Below are positions 8,301-17,406 of a stretch of 64,000 nucleotides of DNA, one piece after another. The stretch lies in assembly GCF_017353185.1 (NCBI RefSeq), contig NZ_JAFMYV010000007.1, positions 248,001 through 312,000 of the forward strand, in the 5' to 3' direction. The DNA comes from Fibrella rubiginis (GTDB taxonomy: Bacteria > Bacteroidota > Bacteroidia > Cytophagales > Spirosomataceae). The notes under the pieces are model-generated. The model saw nothing but the letters and a program-made list of their open reading frames with translations, made no database searches and was not told where the DNA came from. Position numbers and translations under genes: made by a program. Position 1 is the first letter of the stretch, and each line of letters begins with the position of its first letter.

Positions 8301-9614
8301 CTAGACCTTTGGTGTGTTGAACTGAAGACGACGGAAAACAATCTTACCGTTCTGGATAAAGCAAACCAGTACATATATAGGTAGCACAAGCAGTACTGTA
8401 TCAAAAGCCTGTGTGATGAACAATTTTAAATCAACTAAAATAGCGGCAGAGAACTGATAGATAGTGCTGAGAAACACGAGCAGAAAGGCCGAACTCGACT
8501 GTAACGAGAAATAAATAGATCTAAACCAGGAAGCCAGACAGCCTAGTAGGAAACTATAGAAGAATGCGCCGTAATACCCAAAAAAAACCTGGCCTTCCGT
8601 ATAAAATGAGGAATTAGGCCCCACAATAACATCCATACTAACGCCTGGGGGTAGCGTGTTCTCGACCATGATATTCCCGAAAGCCTCCTGATAAGGCGCC
8701 AACCGCAGGAACCCCAATATAGGATTGATGATATAGGAGGGAAAATCGGTCCAGGAGTAGCGGGCGAAGTAGTCTACGTTGGCTGGAGCATAGAAAAACA
8801 AAAGGCCGTCGGCGCCGTAGAGCAATCGTCGAACAAAAGCGAGCAGTACGGCCTCTGAGTTATCGTTCTCGCGGGCGAGAACCGTGAAAAAAATGCCGAA
8901 AATGGCTACTGCTGCCAGTGGAGTGTACTTTTTTATCTGATTTCTGAGCTTTTTGTGTTGGTTGAAGACTGGATGATAGATGAATAATGCGGCCATGACG
9001 GCATACCGCAGCAGTGCTCCCTTTGACCCTTCAAGCGCGGTGAGGCCAATGATTACAAACAGCAGAATTAGATCCTGACGCTTCTTTTTGAGCAGAAAGA
9101 GAAATAGTAACCCGGCAGAGGCCACACCACCTACAGCCCAGTTGATTTTGCGAAAGATCCCGAACCCTTCCTGAAAATTGGCCACCTTGGCTTCGGTTGG
9201 TGCGTCAGAGAGCAGTGCAAATCCTTTAGTACGCAGGATGATCAAATTTGATATAAAGTAGATGCAGAAGAGCACATAACAGCTGTAGCGCAACAGCGTC
9301 ACATCAGTAAAATGTATACCTTCTGAGGGTGCCTGAATGGCCGGATTGCCAGTGCGTCGTTGTACCAGAGCAAAACCTGCCCAGACAAAAAATTGGCATA
9401 AAAAGTAGTGAGCGATGTTGCGCGGCTCTTCCACTACCTCAATCACCAGCACGCTGGCAAATGTAGTGGTGACTAAAAAAATGAAAAGAGGGTCTGCTAC
9501 TGAAAATATATAGCGTCGATAAAGCAACCAGAAGGTCAGCCCCAGTAAGGCTGAATACGCTATAATTTCAGGTAAAATATCGGCACTGACTAGCATAGAC
9601 AAAGATAAGTTCAC
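8301..9614 (-). CDS. Wzy-type oligosaccharide repeat-unit polymerase
   Basis: 437 residues with about ten hydrophobic segments and large loops, the layout of O-antigen/EPS polymerases that join flipped repeat units at the outer face of the inner membrane. Sequence identity in this family is always low, so the call rests on topology and on its place beside flippases, a Wzz protein and glycosyltransferases. Translation probably starts at GTG 9614, which overlaps the TGA of the preceding glycosyltransferase (GTGA), a coupling arrangement; an in-frame ATG lies six codons later. The charged segment ARENDNSEAVLLAFVRRLLYG is in a predicted loop. Confidence 0.7.
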   Translation of the reverse strand: MNLSLSMLVSADILPEIIAYSALLGLTFWLLYRRYIFSVADPLFIFLVTTTFASVLVIEVVEEPRNIAHYFLCQFFVWAGFALVQRRTGNPAIQAPSEGIHFTDVTLLRYSCYVLFCIYFISNLIILRTKGFALLSDAPTEAKVANFQEGFGIFRKINWAVGGVASAGLLFLFLLKKKRQDLILLFVIIGLTALEGSKGALLRYAVMAALFIYHPVFNQHKKLRNQIKKYTPLAAVAIFGIFFTVLARENDNSEAVLLAFVRRLLYGADGLLFFYAPANVDYFARYSWTDFPSYIINPILGFLRLAPYQEAFGNIMVENTLPPGVSMDVIVGPNSSFYTEGQVFFGYYGAFFYSFLLGCLASWFRSIYFSLQSSSAFLLVFLSTIYQFSAAILVDLKLFITQAFDTVLLVLPIYVLVCFIQNGKIVFRRLQFNTPKV

Positions 9615-10453
9615 ATACTAAGCTTCCCTAGCTTTCCCCGCCACGCATCGCGCAAGCCCCGCCACAGCAGGCTAATCCTTTGCCCTTTCTTGTTTTCAAA
9701 TAGAAGGGCCTTCAACCACTCTTTGCTAATCAGAATTGCCGCTTGCGTTCGAAAAGCAGGATACAAGCGGGCCAATGCCCAGCCGTTTCTGGCAATATAA
9801 TAGCCTCGCAATGGTGCGTGTGATATAAATTGACGTTTCCCTAAACCAGTGGCTTTGTGTTCACCTAGCTGGTGTTGCAACAAAATACCTGGTAGCTCAA
9901 TTACTTTAAAACCTGCTTGGTTTAACCTCAGGCCGTATTCGTGATCAATATGATCAATAAAAAAATCGTCGCGGAAAGGCCCCGCCAGCTTGTAAGCGGA
10001 TAGGCTAAGCAGGTTTCCAGAAGTCATCGTAAAGGCAACCGCTCTACTGGCAACTACGTGTTTGGGGGGAGTATGAACCCCCGTTACTATACCTATTCGT
10101 GCAGCGTCAGGCGTATCAGTCACGAACCTGATCATTGTCGCTAAGGCATGACGAGGCAAAGCAGTATCGTCGTCCATGGTGAGCAAATAATCAAATCCAT
10201 CTGCAAGAGCCTGCCTGGCGGCTCGATTCAAAGCTGCACCCACGCCCAAATTACCTTCATTGGATAGGTATTGCACTGTTGGCCACTGGATTAGTTGTGT
10301 GATCAGCGCCTGATCGGGTTTCTCCGAATTATCGATCAAATAAACCCGCTCAACCTGATCCTGATATGTCGCCAATGCATCGGCGCAGCTGGGCAGACTG
10401 TTATAAAGCGTGACACAGGCTGCTATTCGCATCTGTTTTGGTGAATTAACCAT
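9611..10453 (-). CDS. Family 2 glycosyltransferase (rhamnosyltransferase RfbF/WbbL-like)
   Basis: 280 residues. MRIAACVTLYNSLPSC opens the GT-A domain; IDNSEKPDQ, NEGNLGVGAALNRAA and LLTMDDDTALP (DXD) follow. The N-G-G-x-G-x-A-x-N pattern with TMDDD is characteristic of rhamnosyltransferase-like GT2 proteins. I start it at ATG 10453 (MVNSPKQM), which overlaps the stop of the upstream glycosyltransferase by 8 nt; ATG 10432 is the alternative. A longer in-frame extension to 10543 lies inside the neighbour and is not credible. Its stop overlaps the GTG of the polymerase. Confidence 0.8.
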   Translation of the reverse strand: MVNSPKQMRIAACVTLYNSLPSCADALATYQDQVERVYLIDNSEKPDQALITQLIQWPTVQYLSNEGNLGVGAALNRAARQALADGFDYLLTMDDDTALPRHALATMIRFVTDTPDAARIGIVTGVHTPPKHVVASRAVAFTMTSGNLLSLSAYKLAGPFRDDFFIDHIDHEYGLRLNQAGFKVIELPGILLQHQLGEHKATGLGKRQFISHAPLRGYYIARNGWALARLYPAFRTQAAILISKEWLKALLFENKKGQRISLLWRGLRDAWRGKLGKLSM

Positions 10454-11543
10454 GTGTATCAAGTACAGACTGATAAACAGCCAACGTCTGGTCAACGGCC
10501 TTTGTCCATGAAAATGCCTGAAGCCGTTGATACCCTTTTTCAACCAGCTCTGTTTGCAGCGCCTGATCTGCCAACAAAGTGCTGATCACCAGCGCCATAT
10601 CTTGAGGATCAGTTGGGTCCATATAAACAGCAGCTGTCTGGGCAACTTCTGGCAATGAAGACGTTCGGCTAAGTATGCATGGGCAGCCGCAAGAGAATGC
10701 TTCCAGAATTGGAATTCCAAAGCCTTCGTACAGGGAGGGAAAGACAAAGGCCGAGGCTGCCGCATATAAACTAGCCAGCACGTCGTCTGTATGAAAAGCT
10801 TGCTGCTTCACTCGGGTGATCAAGCCAAGTTCCTTTATTTGCTGCAGTTCTCTGTCAGTGAAAGCACCCCCACCTGCACAAATTAGATTCAGGTTTGAGT
10901 GGTTTTTAAGTAAAGAAATCGCTACCAACAGGCCCCCAAAATTTCTATAATGACCTCTACTCCCTACAAAAAGCAAATAAGGTTCATGAGATGGTGCCAA
11001 GGTTTTATTATGCAACGTAGGTAAAGAGCTAGCATGATGTATTACATGGACACGAGCGGCATCAACCCCAAGTAAAGTAATGATATCGTGTTTTGTATAT
11101 TCTGAAACAGTAATAATAGCTGCCGCTTTCTGGGCAAGGATATGTTTACCTTCAATGTAATGATCTAATTGTAATTCAGCAAATTGACTATGCAGACGTT
11201 CATGAATCATATCATGAATAGTGATCACAAAAGGTCTATGGTCAATTTCTTTTAAAAAATAAGGATCGTAATAAGTAGCATGGAGTAGATCAAAATTACC
11301 TCGTCGGATGATTTGTCGACTATAGCGCTGATTGGCAATATATAACAACCGCCCACGACCTTTGAATTTAGCACTCAACAGTGGTAGTGGCTTGTCGATA
11401 TAATTGTTATCAGACCAGCGAATGGCTAATGAAGCTTGATTGCAGCCAGTGGCATTAATACCATTAATTAATCTATCAAAATAACGAGATATACCCCCAT
11501 AAGACTGGATAGAGAAGGTTTGGTGGTCAAAAAGTATCTTCAC
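10446..11543 (-). CDS. Family 4 glycosyltransferase
   Basis: 365 residues of GT-B fold. YGGISRYFDRLI marks the acceptor-binding N-terminal half with ITIHDMIHERL after it. FVGSRGHYRNFGGLL starts the C-terminal Rossmann domain. FPSLYEGFGIPILEAF is the E-x7-E donor-binding motif. Such enzymes are often retaining mannosyl- or N-acetylhexosaminyltransferases, but specificity cannot be told. The start ATG 11543 overlaps the stop of the methyltransferase by 4 nt and the end overlaps the next glycosyltransferase by 8 nt, so all three are one translationally linked block. Confidence 0.82.
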   Translation of the reverse strand: MKILFDHQTFSIQSYGGISRYFDRLINGINATGCNQASLAIRWSDNNYIDKPLPLLSAKFKGRGRLLYIANQRYSRQIIRRGNFDLLHATYYDPYFLKEIDHRPFVITIHDMIHERLHSQFAELQLDHYIEGKHILAQKAAAIITVSEYTKHDIITLLGVDAARVHVIHHASSLPTLHNKTLAPSHEPYLLFVGSRGHYRNFGGLLVAISLLKNHSNLNLICAGGGAFTDRELQQIKELGLITRVKQQAFHTDDVLASLYAAASAFVFPSLYEGFGIPILEAFSCGCPCILSRTSSLPEVAQTAAVYMDPTDPQDMALVISTLLADQALQTELVEKGYQRLQAFSWTKAVDQTLAVYQSVLDTHG

Positions 11544-12370
11544 CGGGCATCATTAGACTTAATAAATGAATTTGAATCTTCTTTTCTATTTCGTAAACGG
11601 GCAAAGTCACTATTTAGTAGAGAAGGCTGACGGTTTCGGGTAACCTGATTATAAAGCTGTGAACCCCGCCAGTTAGTTAACCCATTAAACCATTTGCCAT
11701 TAACTGGTTGTTCGCTTAGCAAATGCATGTTATTTTGACCATGCACATAATGTAAGTTTTGTTGTTCAGCTATAACATGCAATGATTTGGCAGTATAGAA
11801 GGATATATGTTGTCCTGTTTCAGGCAAAACATACCACCAGGTGTCGAGTTTAGGGACCCAATTAAGAGGCTGCAACTCAGTAGAAAATAATATATTACGA
11901 CTATAACTCAACATAAGCGCAAAGTCATTTTTAGGTTCTACCAAATGCTCAAAAACCTCGAAAGCGGTCAAAAGTGTATAAGGTAGCTGACCATCGACTG
12001 GATGTGACGCTTCAAACGTCTGTGCGAACAAGTTCTCGCAATGCATATCATAGCGCTCAAAATTGAATCCGCGGTCACGCATCATCCGGACTAACATTCC
12101 GTAACCTCCGCCATAATCAACAAACCGTCCTTTTACATCGAACCACTTAGCTATAACAGACTGAACAATACCAGCTGAGACCTCATTGCGCTGAATAAGA
12201 CCAATGTCCAGACTGGCTATGGCGCTAGAATAAGCTTCATCTAACCAATAGGGCTCTTCTGTCTGAATAAATTGACAGGCATTGCATTGATAATACACTA
12301 CACTGTACTTACCAAGCAACTGAGCCTCCATGCAGGGAGTGCTATTAGCACCACATACTTTACAAACCAT
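11540..12370 (-). CDS. SAM-dependent methyltransferase with N-terminal zinc-ribbon
   Basis: 276 residues. An N-terminal pair of CxxC sites (CKVCG at 3-7 and CNAC near 29-32) forms a probable zinc ribbon as in sugar C-methyltransferases. Residues about 80-110 hold the SAM-binding motif VDYGGGYGMLV. TAFEVFEHL is the post-II motif of class I methyltransferases. Likely target: a nucleotide sugar or the nascent repeat unit in the cytoplasm. It sits inside the polysaccharide operon, 15 nt after the HlpA-like transferase, and its stop overlaps the next start by 4 nt. Confidence 0.7.
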   Translation of the reverse strand: MVCKVCGANSTPCMEAQLLGKYSVVYYQCNACQFIQTEEPYWLDEAYSSAIASLDIGLIQRNEVSAGIVQSVIAKWFDVKGRFVDYGGGYGMLVRMMRDRGFNFERYDMHCENLFAQTFEASHPVDGQLPYTLLTAFEVFEHLVEPKNDFALMLSYSRNILFSTELQPLNWVPKLDTWWYVLPETGQHISFYTAKSLHVIAEQQNLHYVHGQNNMHLLSEQPVNGKWFNGLTNWRGSQLYNQVTRNRQPSLLNSDFARLRNRKEDSNSFIKSNDAR

Positions 12371-12385
12371 GTAACTACCGATTTT

Positions 12386-13294
12386 TTACAAAGGTAACCT
12401 TCTTTTCACCTTTTCTACCCAAATAGCCAGCCTGGAGGGCCGTCTATAAAGGGTGCGAAAAAGCCATTCTGTGGCCTCTAATTGTTCACAAACGCTGTTC
12501 GGATGACGAATATCTGTTAGCGAGGTGGTAGGAATTGCAGAGAACTCGGTAATAAATTTAGTATGAGTCGCTTCAGCGTCAAAGCCAATATTAGTAATAA
12601 GATTGACGGCAGGTAAAACGCACAACCCACCTGCTGCCCATATACTGTATACCCATTGGTAATCCCAAGTATCTATCTTATTAGCATAGACTTTATCAAA
12701 TACCTGCCGCCAGTATACTCTCGATGATTTGTCGGTCACTTGCTGAGCGAGTAATGTATCACGTCGGGCTGGATAGGTATTCATGCCCAAGTCATACTGC
12801 TGCCAAGCTCGTCGCCAAGAGGCCCAACCCCAGACATGGCACACCTTGGTGAAGAGATATGATTTGTTCCCCCACCAATGTCCGGTAGCCAAATTTGCCC
12901 CATTAATATGCATAACACGATTATCGTTAGCATACCGTGATAGCAGATCAGCACAGAAAGTGAAAAAAGTAGGGTCGGGCAGGCAGTCATCCTCTAAGAC
13001 AATGCCTGCTTCAACTTCACTAAAAAACCAGTCAATTGCCTCACTAACAGCTTGTTTGCATCCTCTATTTTCGGTTCTAAACAGGGTGTGCACCTGACAT
13101 GGCCAATCTATACTGCTGGCTATCGACTGACACTGCCATACAAGATCAGCTTCGGCGGGCTTATTGGCTCTTGGGCCATCAACTGCCAGAAATAGTGCCG
13201 TGGGCCTTACTGCTCTAATTCGCTCGAATACTCGCCTGGCGTGGTCCGGACGGTTAAACATGATAAGCAGTATAGGCGTATGCTGGGCAATCAT
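12386..13294 (-). CDS. HlpA-like nucleotide-diphospho-sugar transferase
   Basis: 302 residues. PILLIMFNRPDHARRVFERI and AVDGPR begin a GT-A fold; FRTENRGCKQAVSEAIDWFF and IVLEDDCLP (EDD as the metal-binding triad) follow, then HVWGWASWRRAW. Proteins of this pattern are often annotated as haemolysin-activation or HlpA-like proteins, but the fold and the setting indicate a sugar transferase. Its start lies 21 nt after the flippase stop. Donor and acceptor unknown. Confidence 0.72.
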   Translation of the reverse strand: MIAQHTPILLIMFNRPDHARRVFERIRAVRPTALFLAVDGPRANKPAEADLVWQCQSIASSIDWPCQVHTLFRTENRGCKQAVSEAIDWFFSEVEAGIVLEDDCLPDPTFFTFCADLLSRYANDNRVMHINGANLATGHWWGNKSYLFTKVCHVWGWASWRRAWQQYDLGMNTYPARRDTLLAQQVTDKSSRVYWRQVFDKVYANKIDTWDYQWVYSIWAAGGLCVLPAVNLITNIGFDAEATHTKFITEFSAIPTTSLTDIRHPNSVCEQLEATEWLFRTLYRRPSRLAIWVEKVKRRLPL

Positions 13295-13315
13295 AAGAGT
13301 GGTACTAATGCAATC

Positions 13316-14656
13316 CTATTCTAAAAACGTTCGTTTTACTCTATTATTAAGCCATTTGGGTATGAACAACAGGGCGTTAGTCTGAAGGATAAAGACCTCT
13401 TTTGTGCGTCGATAAAAACCGTTGGTTAAATAAGATGCAACCATTTGAGCAAGTAAAGTAGCAATAGATGCCCCTAAGGCCCCGTAGTGTGGAATCAATA
13501 AGATATTCAGGGAAACATTAATTAATACGCCTGCAACAGTACGCCATAGTAAAAATGTTTGGAGATTTTCAACCACATACCAATTATTAGAACCTACGCC
13601 TAGAAAAACAAAAATACCTGTCCAAATATGAATAGCTAGAATATTCCCTACACCTACATATTGAGCACCATAAAGAAGCTGAGAGATCGGTTCTGCCGCG
13701 ATATTGAAAGCCAAACCAATACTGATACCAATTGCTACTAGTAGGTTTAACAAATACTGATAGCGCTGCAAATAGGCCGAATAGTTTTGAGATCGTAGAA
13801 TGATAATACCGGGATAAAACGAAGCAGTAAGTGCACCTGCAACAAAATACCAAGCCTCAGAAATACGCAAAGCAGCACTATATTTTCCAAGCTCAGCACT
13901 GTTCGCTAGGTACTTTATCATAACTTGGTCGAGCCGCATATAGATAAAAATGAAAAATTCGGCAACCATCAGCGGCCATGCCATCCGTAACAACCGGTAG
14001 GCAGTGCTTTTATGAAAAGACCATTGTAGAAACGGCAATCGTCTTTGCTTAAAAAAAAGCAGATAGATAGTCACATAACTTGTTGCCAATTCAACGACCA
14101 TAACTAACACAAAGAAGGTTAACCCTAATCCATGAGTGAGACCATATAATCTAGCCAGCGTTGCCAAAACAAACGCAATCACCTTCGGAATGATAGAATA
14201 CTGTACTCGCCGGATGCTCTGAAAATAAATATCAACCGCGTCGAAACCCTGAAAAAGCAAGCCTGAGGCAGAAATGGTAATTAAAACAAAAAGTTGGGAT
14301 AGATGACTATGGATATAATAATTAGTTACCAAAATAATTCCGAAGGCTATTATACCAGCAAACATTTTCAATGCTACTGACGTCAATACGAGCCGGTCTA
14401 TCTCAATATGATTCGATGCCACAGGTATCTGACTGACAAGCAGAGGGTTAATACCTAAGCCAACAAAAGCTGACATGATCAGCGGAAAGACGTATGCGTA
14501 ATTTAGTACACCGAATTGTTCAGGTCCTAAGTATCGGGCTAACCAAACGCCAACTATTAGACCGGTAGCCATCCGAAATATTTTGTCAAAAAACAGCCAT
14601 CCTGCGTTGCGCAGTCCAACAAACAATTGACTAGAAAGGGGTTTCGGTATACTCAC
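13316..14656 (-). CDS. Wzx-type flippase (PST family)
   Basis: 446 residues with roughly 12 hydrophobic helices. The opening GWLFFDKIFRMATGLIVGVW, then ARYLGPEQFGVLNYAY, is the classic Wzx/RfbX signature. It should flip undecaprenyl-linked repeat units from the cytoplasmic to the periplasmic face of the inner membrane. This is one of two flippase-like genes in the same operon; the other is at 17407-18780. Gaps of 40 nt upstream and 21 nt downstream fit co-transcription. Confidence 0.8.
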   Translation of the reverse strand: MSIPKPLSSQLFVGLRNAGWLFFDKIFRMATGLIVGVWLARYLGPEQFGVLNYAYVFPLIMSAFVGLGINPLLVSQIPVASNHIEIDRLVLTSVALKMFAGIIAFGIILVTNYYIHSHLSQLFVLITISASGLLFQGFDAVDIYFQSIRRVQYSIIPKVIAFVLATLARLYGLTHGLGLTFFVLVMVVELATSYVTIYLLFFKQRRLPFLQWSFHKSTAYRLLRMAWPLMVAEFFIFIYMRLDQVMIKYLANSAELGKYSAALRISEAWYFVAGALTASFYPGIIILRSQNYSAYLQRYQYLLNLLVAIGISIGLAFNIAAEPISQLLYGAQYVGVGNILAIHIWTGIFVFLGVGSNNWYVVENLQTFLLWRTVAGVLINVSLNILLIPHYGALGASIATLLAQMVASYLTNGFYRRTKEVFILQTNALLFIPKWLNNRVKRTFLE

Positions 14657-14696
14657 AGTAGGTAAACGCTGAAGTTACCTAGTTAATGTGTATTAT

Positions 14697-15875
14697 TTAT
14701 ATTTGTGTCAGCGCCTGTGAAATCTTTTTTAGAGCACCGGAATCACGCAGGTTAACAGCTTGTTTCTGGCTATTCAGCAGATTAGCATCTATAAAGGCGG
14801 TGTCTGTGCAGATACGCTTAATCATTTCAGCCATATCGACTGTATTGGTGGGGTCGAATAGGAAACGAGAATCGCCCATGGCTGTAGGTAACGAGGTTAC
14901 GTTAGAAGCAATAACTGGTACACCCATTATGATACTTTCCATAAGTGGAAAACTACCTGCTTCATAAAGGGTTGGTACAACAACTGCCTGAGCAGCATGA
15001 TACAGGCTGAACAAAGTTAACTCATCAACTATACCAAGGAAATAGACTTGGTCTTCTATTCTCAGATTATGTACTTCATTTTTTATTACCTCATAGTGAT
15101 TATGCTTGTGACCTGTGAATACAATATTTATTTTTAAAGAATAAATAGTTCGTAGATACGCAATCGCTTTTATTAAGCCAATGTGATTTTTGTGAGGCCA
15201 CATGGCAGCGGGGTAAAATATAAAAGAATCAGGTAGATTGTAAGATGATAGGTCTATTATTTGGTCAGGTTTTATTTCGTCAAACCATAAATTTTTCATA
15301 TCTAACAGGCACGTCAAAACGTTCTCTTCTGTGCGATAGAAATAATTTATCAAGTCGTCTTTTATATGATCGTAACTTACAACAATTAAAGTTGCTCGTT
15401 CGGTAATTGTCTTGTGAATAGCGGCCCGGTGCAAACGATCGTGAGGCGTAAAAAAGCCGGGAAAATGTAACTCTTGTACATCATGAAGAGTAGAAACAGT
15501 TTTTCTATCTGTGTTAGGAATATACTGATATGGACAATATACTATGTCTATGTTATATTTGTTGCATAAGCGTTGCGTACGGCTAAACATTGTACTATTT
15601 TTAAACTTGGTATATTTGTCTGATAGCAGAGCACTTATTCCAATAAATTGACGCATTAATTTTTCATAACTTCGTTCGCGAGCTAGATTATTAGGAATTA
15701 AAATTACATTCGCATTATCTTGTATTATGGATGTAATAATTGGATCATTTGTTTGTGTTAAAACATAATACTCGTTGTTTCGTTCTTGAGCCAATAATTT
15801 TAATAAAGCACAAGCGTATTGCCTTATTCCTCCATTACTCTGTGTTAAATCAGCTATGTAATATAAAATTTTCAT
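14697..15875 (-). CDS. Family 4 glycosyltransferase
   Basis: 392 residues of GT-B fold. Motifs: SNGGIRQYACALLKLL near the N-terminus, STLHDVQELHFPGFFT in the hinge half, FYPAAMWPHKNH at the start of the donor domain, and PTLYEAGSFPLMESIIMG with the E-x7-E pair. Its start ATG 15875 overlaps the stop of the acetyltransferase in an ATGA arrangement. The gene is visibly A+T richer than the flanking housekeeping genes, as are its neighbours from 13300 to 18800, which fits frequent exchange of polysaccharide genes. Confidence 0.8.
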   Translation of the reverse strand: MKILYYIADLTQSNGGIRQYACALLKLLAQERNNEYYVLTQTNDPIITSIIQDNANVILIPNNLARERSYEKLMRQFIGISALLSDKYTKFKNSTMFSRTQRLCNKYNIDIVYCPYQYIPNTDRKTVSTLHDVQELHFPGFFTPHDRLHRAAIHKTITERATLIVVSYDHIKDDLINYFYRTEENVLTCLLDMKNLWFDEIKPDQIIDLSSYNLPDSFIFYPAAMWPHKNHIGLIKAIAYLRTIYSLKINIVFTGHKHNHYEVIKNEVHNLRIEDQVYFLGIVDELTLFSLYHAAQAVVVPTLYEAGSFPLMESIIMGVPVIASNVTSLPTAMGDSRFLFDPTNTVDMAEMIKRICTDTAFIDANLLNSQKQAVNLRDSGALKKISQALTQI

Positions 15876-16297
15876 GGTATTTGATAAACGTACTTGTAGT
15901 AGTTATGTTTTTCGTCAGAAATAACAAAACCAAAGGATTCGTACAAGTGTGCGGCAACAGCGTTACTTTTGTCAACAGTCAGATTAATGGTTTTCTCGTT
16001 ATGTTCCCTAGCGAAATTAATCAAATAGTGCATCATTAGCTTGCCAATACCTTTTCCTTTCTGCTCTTCTGCTACAGCTATACCAAGCCATAAAACACCA
16101 TCCTCACGCTCCAGATGACCATAAGCTAATGGTCCCGATGTTTCATCAACCAAAACAACTGCTAGTAGATGGTCAACTACAACTTCGAGCGGCCTTTTCT
16201 CAAAGTATCTGAATGACCTTACCCCTTCACCTAACCTAGCGAGAAAATCATTCAATAAAATGAGATTATCCTTACTTATATGTTGAAATTGGCGCAT
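15872..16297 (-). CDS. GNAT family acetyltransferase, possible sugar N-acetyltransferase
   Basis: 141 residues from ATG 16297; ATG 16303 and ATG 16324 are longer options. The acetyl-CoA loop is clear (AEEQKGKGIGKLMM), followed by NLTVDKSNAVAAHLYESFGF. It overlaps the 3-prime end of the aminotransferase gene by about 26 nt and its own stop overlaps the next glycosyltransferase, so expression is coupled. The context suggests acetylation of the 4-amino sugar made by the aminotransferase. Known perosamine acetyltransferases are usually left-handed beta-helix enzymes, so a GNAT enzyme here would be an alternative solution; another substrate is possible. Confidence 0.65.
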   Translation of the reverse strand: MRQFQHISKDNLILLNDFLARLGEGVRSFRYFEKRPLEVVVDHLLAVVLVDETSGPLAYGHLEREDGVLWLGIAVAEEQKGKGIGKLMMHYLINFAREHNEKTINLTVDKSNAVAAHLYESFGFVISDEKHNYYKYVYQIP

Positions 16298-17396
16298 TTG
16301 CATAAAAAGACAAAAGGGAATCAACGATGTAGGTTACATCTTCATACGTTAGTCCAGGGTAGCTAGGTAGATTCATGCCGCGCCAGCCTAAATTTTCAGC
16401 TACTTTAAATCGAGCAAATTTTTGCGAGTACATTGGCATTGTATGTACTGGATAAAATAATGGTCGGGTTTCAATCCCTTTTTTCTCTAAGTGATTACGT
16501 AGAACATCACGGTCTTTAGCTTCATGCACTAAAACGGAACACATCCAGTAAGCATGATAGATGTCGCCTACAGGTTCATGTAGTGTCAGAGAAGAACCGT
16601 TTAATCCTTCTCGATACCAAGATGCAATCTGTTGTTTTTTCGATAAAAATGTATCGATTTGTTCCAGCTGAGCTAATCCTATTGCTGCACAAATATTTGT
16701 CATTCGGTAATTGTAACCAATTACATCATGCCAGTATTGACGATGTTTAGCAAGACCCTGTCCTTTAAAATGAACACAGCGATCGTGAAGTGTTTCATCA
16801 TTAGTAACGACCATACCACCTTCGCCAGTAGTGATGGTTTTATTACCATAAAAGCTGAATGTAGCTATATCACCGAACGTGCCTGTGTGTTTTCCTTTAT
16901 ATAAACTACCAAGCGATTCAGCGCAATCTTCAATAACGAACAAATCATGTTCACGTGCAATAGGAAGAATGCTATCCATATCACAGGGATGTCCGTACAA
17001 ATGAACGCACATAACTGCTTTGGTATTTGCTGTTATTTTACGTCGGAAATCGGCTGGATCCATTTGCCAGGAATCCGCTAGGGAGTCTACAAATATTGGT
17101 GTAGCGCCTGTATAGGCAATAGCGTTAACTGAGGCTATATAAGTTAACGTTGGAACGATAACTTCATCTCCCTGTCCGATACCCAAAGCAATTAAAGCAA
17201 GGTGAAGTGCCACTGTACCGTTACAAACCGCTGTAGCATGTTTCACACTCAGGTATTCAGCTAAGCCAGATTCAAACTTATTTATGTATTCTCCTTTCGA
17301 TGAAATCCATGACGTATCTAGGCAGTCCATGACGTACTTTTTTTCATTACCCGTTAGGGACGGTTCATAAACTGGTAACTTTTTGACAAATTCCAT
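16272..17396 (-). CDS. DegT/DnrJ/EryC1 aminotransferase, GDP-perosamine-synthase-like
   Basis: 374 residues, the usual length. The PLP lysine is K186 in SFYGNKTITTGEGG. CNGTVALHLALIALGIG and PTLTYIASVNAIAYTGATP closely match GDP-perosamine synthases (Per/RfbE), which convert GDP-4-keto-6-deoxymannose and glutamate to GDP-perosamine. The substrate would be supplied by a Gmd enzyme, and two Gmd-type genes lie in this window (22305-23279 and 39979-41091). Cytoplasmic. The gene starts 10 nt after the flippase stop. Family is firm; the exact sugar is inferred from motif resemblance and context, and a UDP-linked 4-keto sugar remains possible. Confidence 0.8.
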   Translation of the reverse strand: MEFVKKLPVYEPSLTGNEKKYVMDCLDTSWISSKGEYINKFESGLAEYLSVKHATAVCNGTVALHLALIALGIGQGDEVIVPTLTYIASVNAIAYTGATPIFVDSLADSWQMDPADFRRKITANTKAVMCVHLYGHPCDMDSILPIAREHDLFVIEDCAESLGSLYKGKHTGTFGDIATFSFYGNKTITTGEGGMVVTNDETLHDRCVHFKGQGLAKHRQYWHDVIGYNYRMTNICAAIGLAQLEQIDTFLSKKQQIASWYREGLNGSSLTLHEPVGDIYHAYWMCSVLVHEAKDRDVLRNHLEKKGIETRPLFYPVHTMPMYSQKFARFKVAENLGWRGMNLPSYPGLTYEDVTYIVDSLLSFYANAPISTYK

Positions 17397-17406
17397 AATG
17401 CAAAAA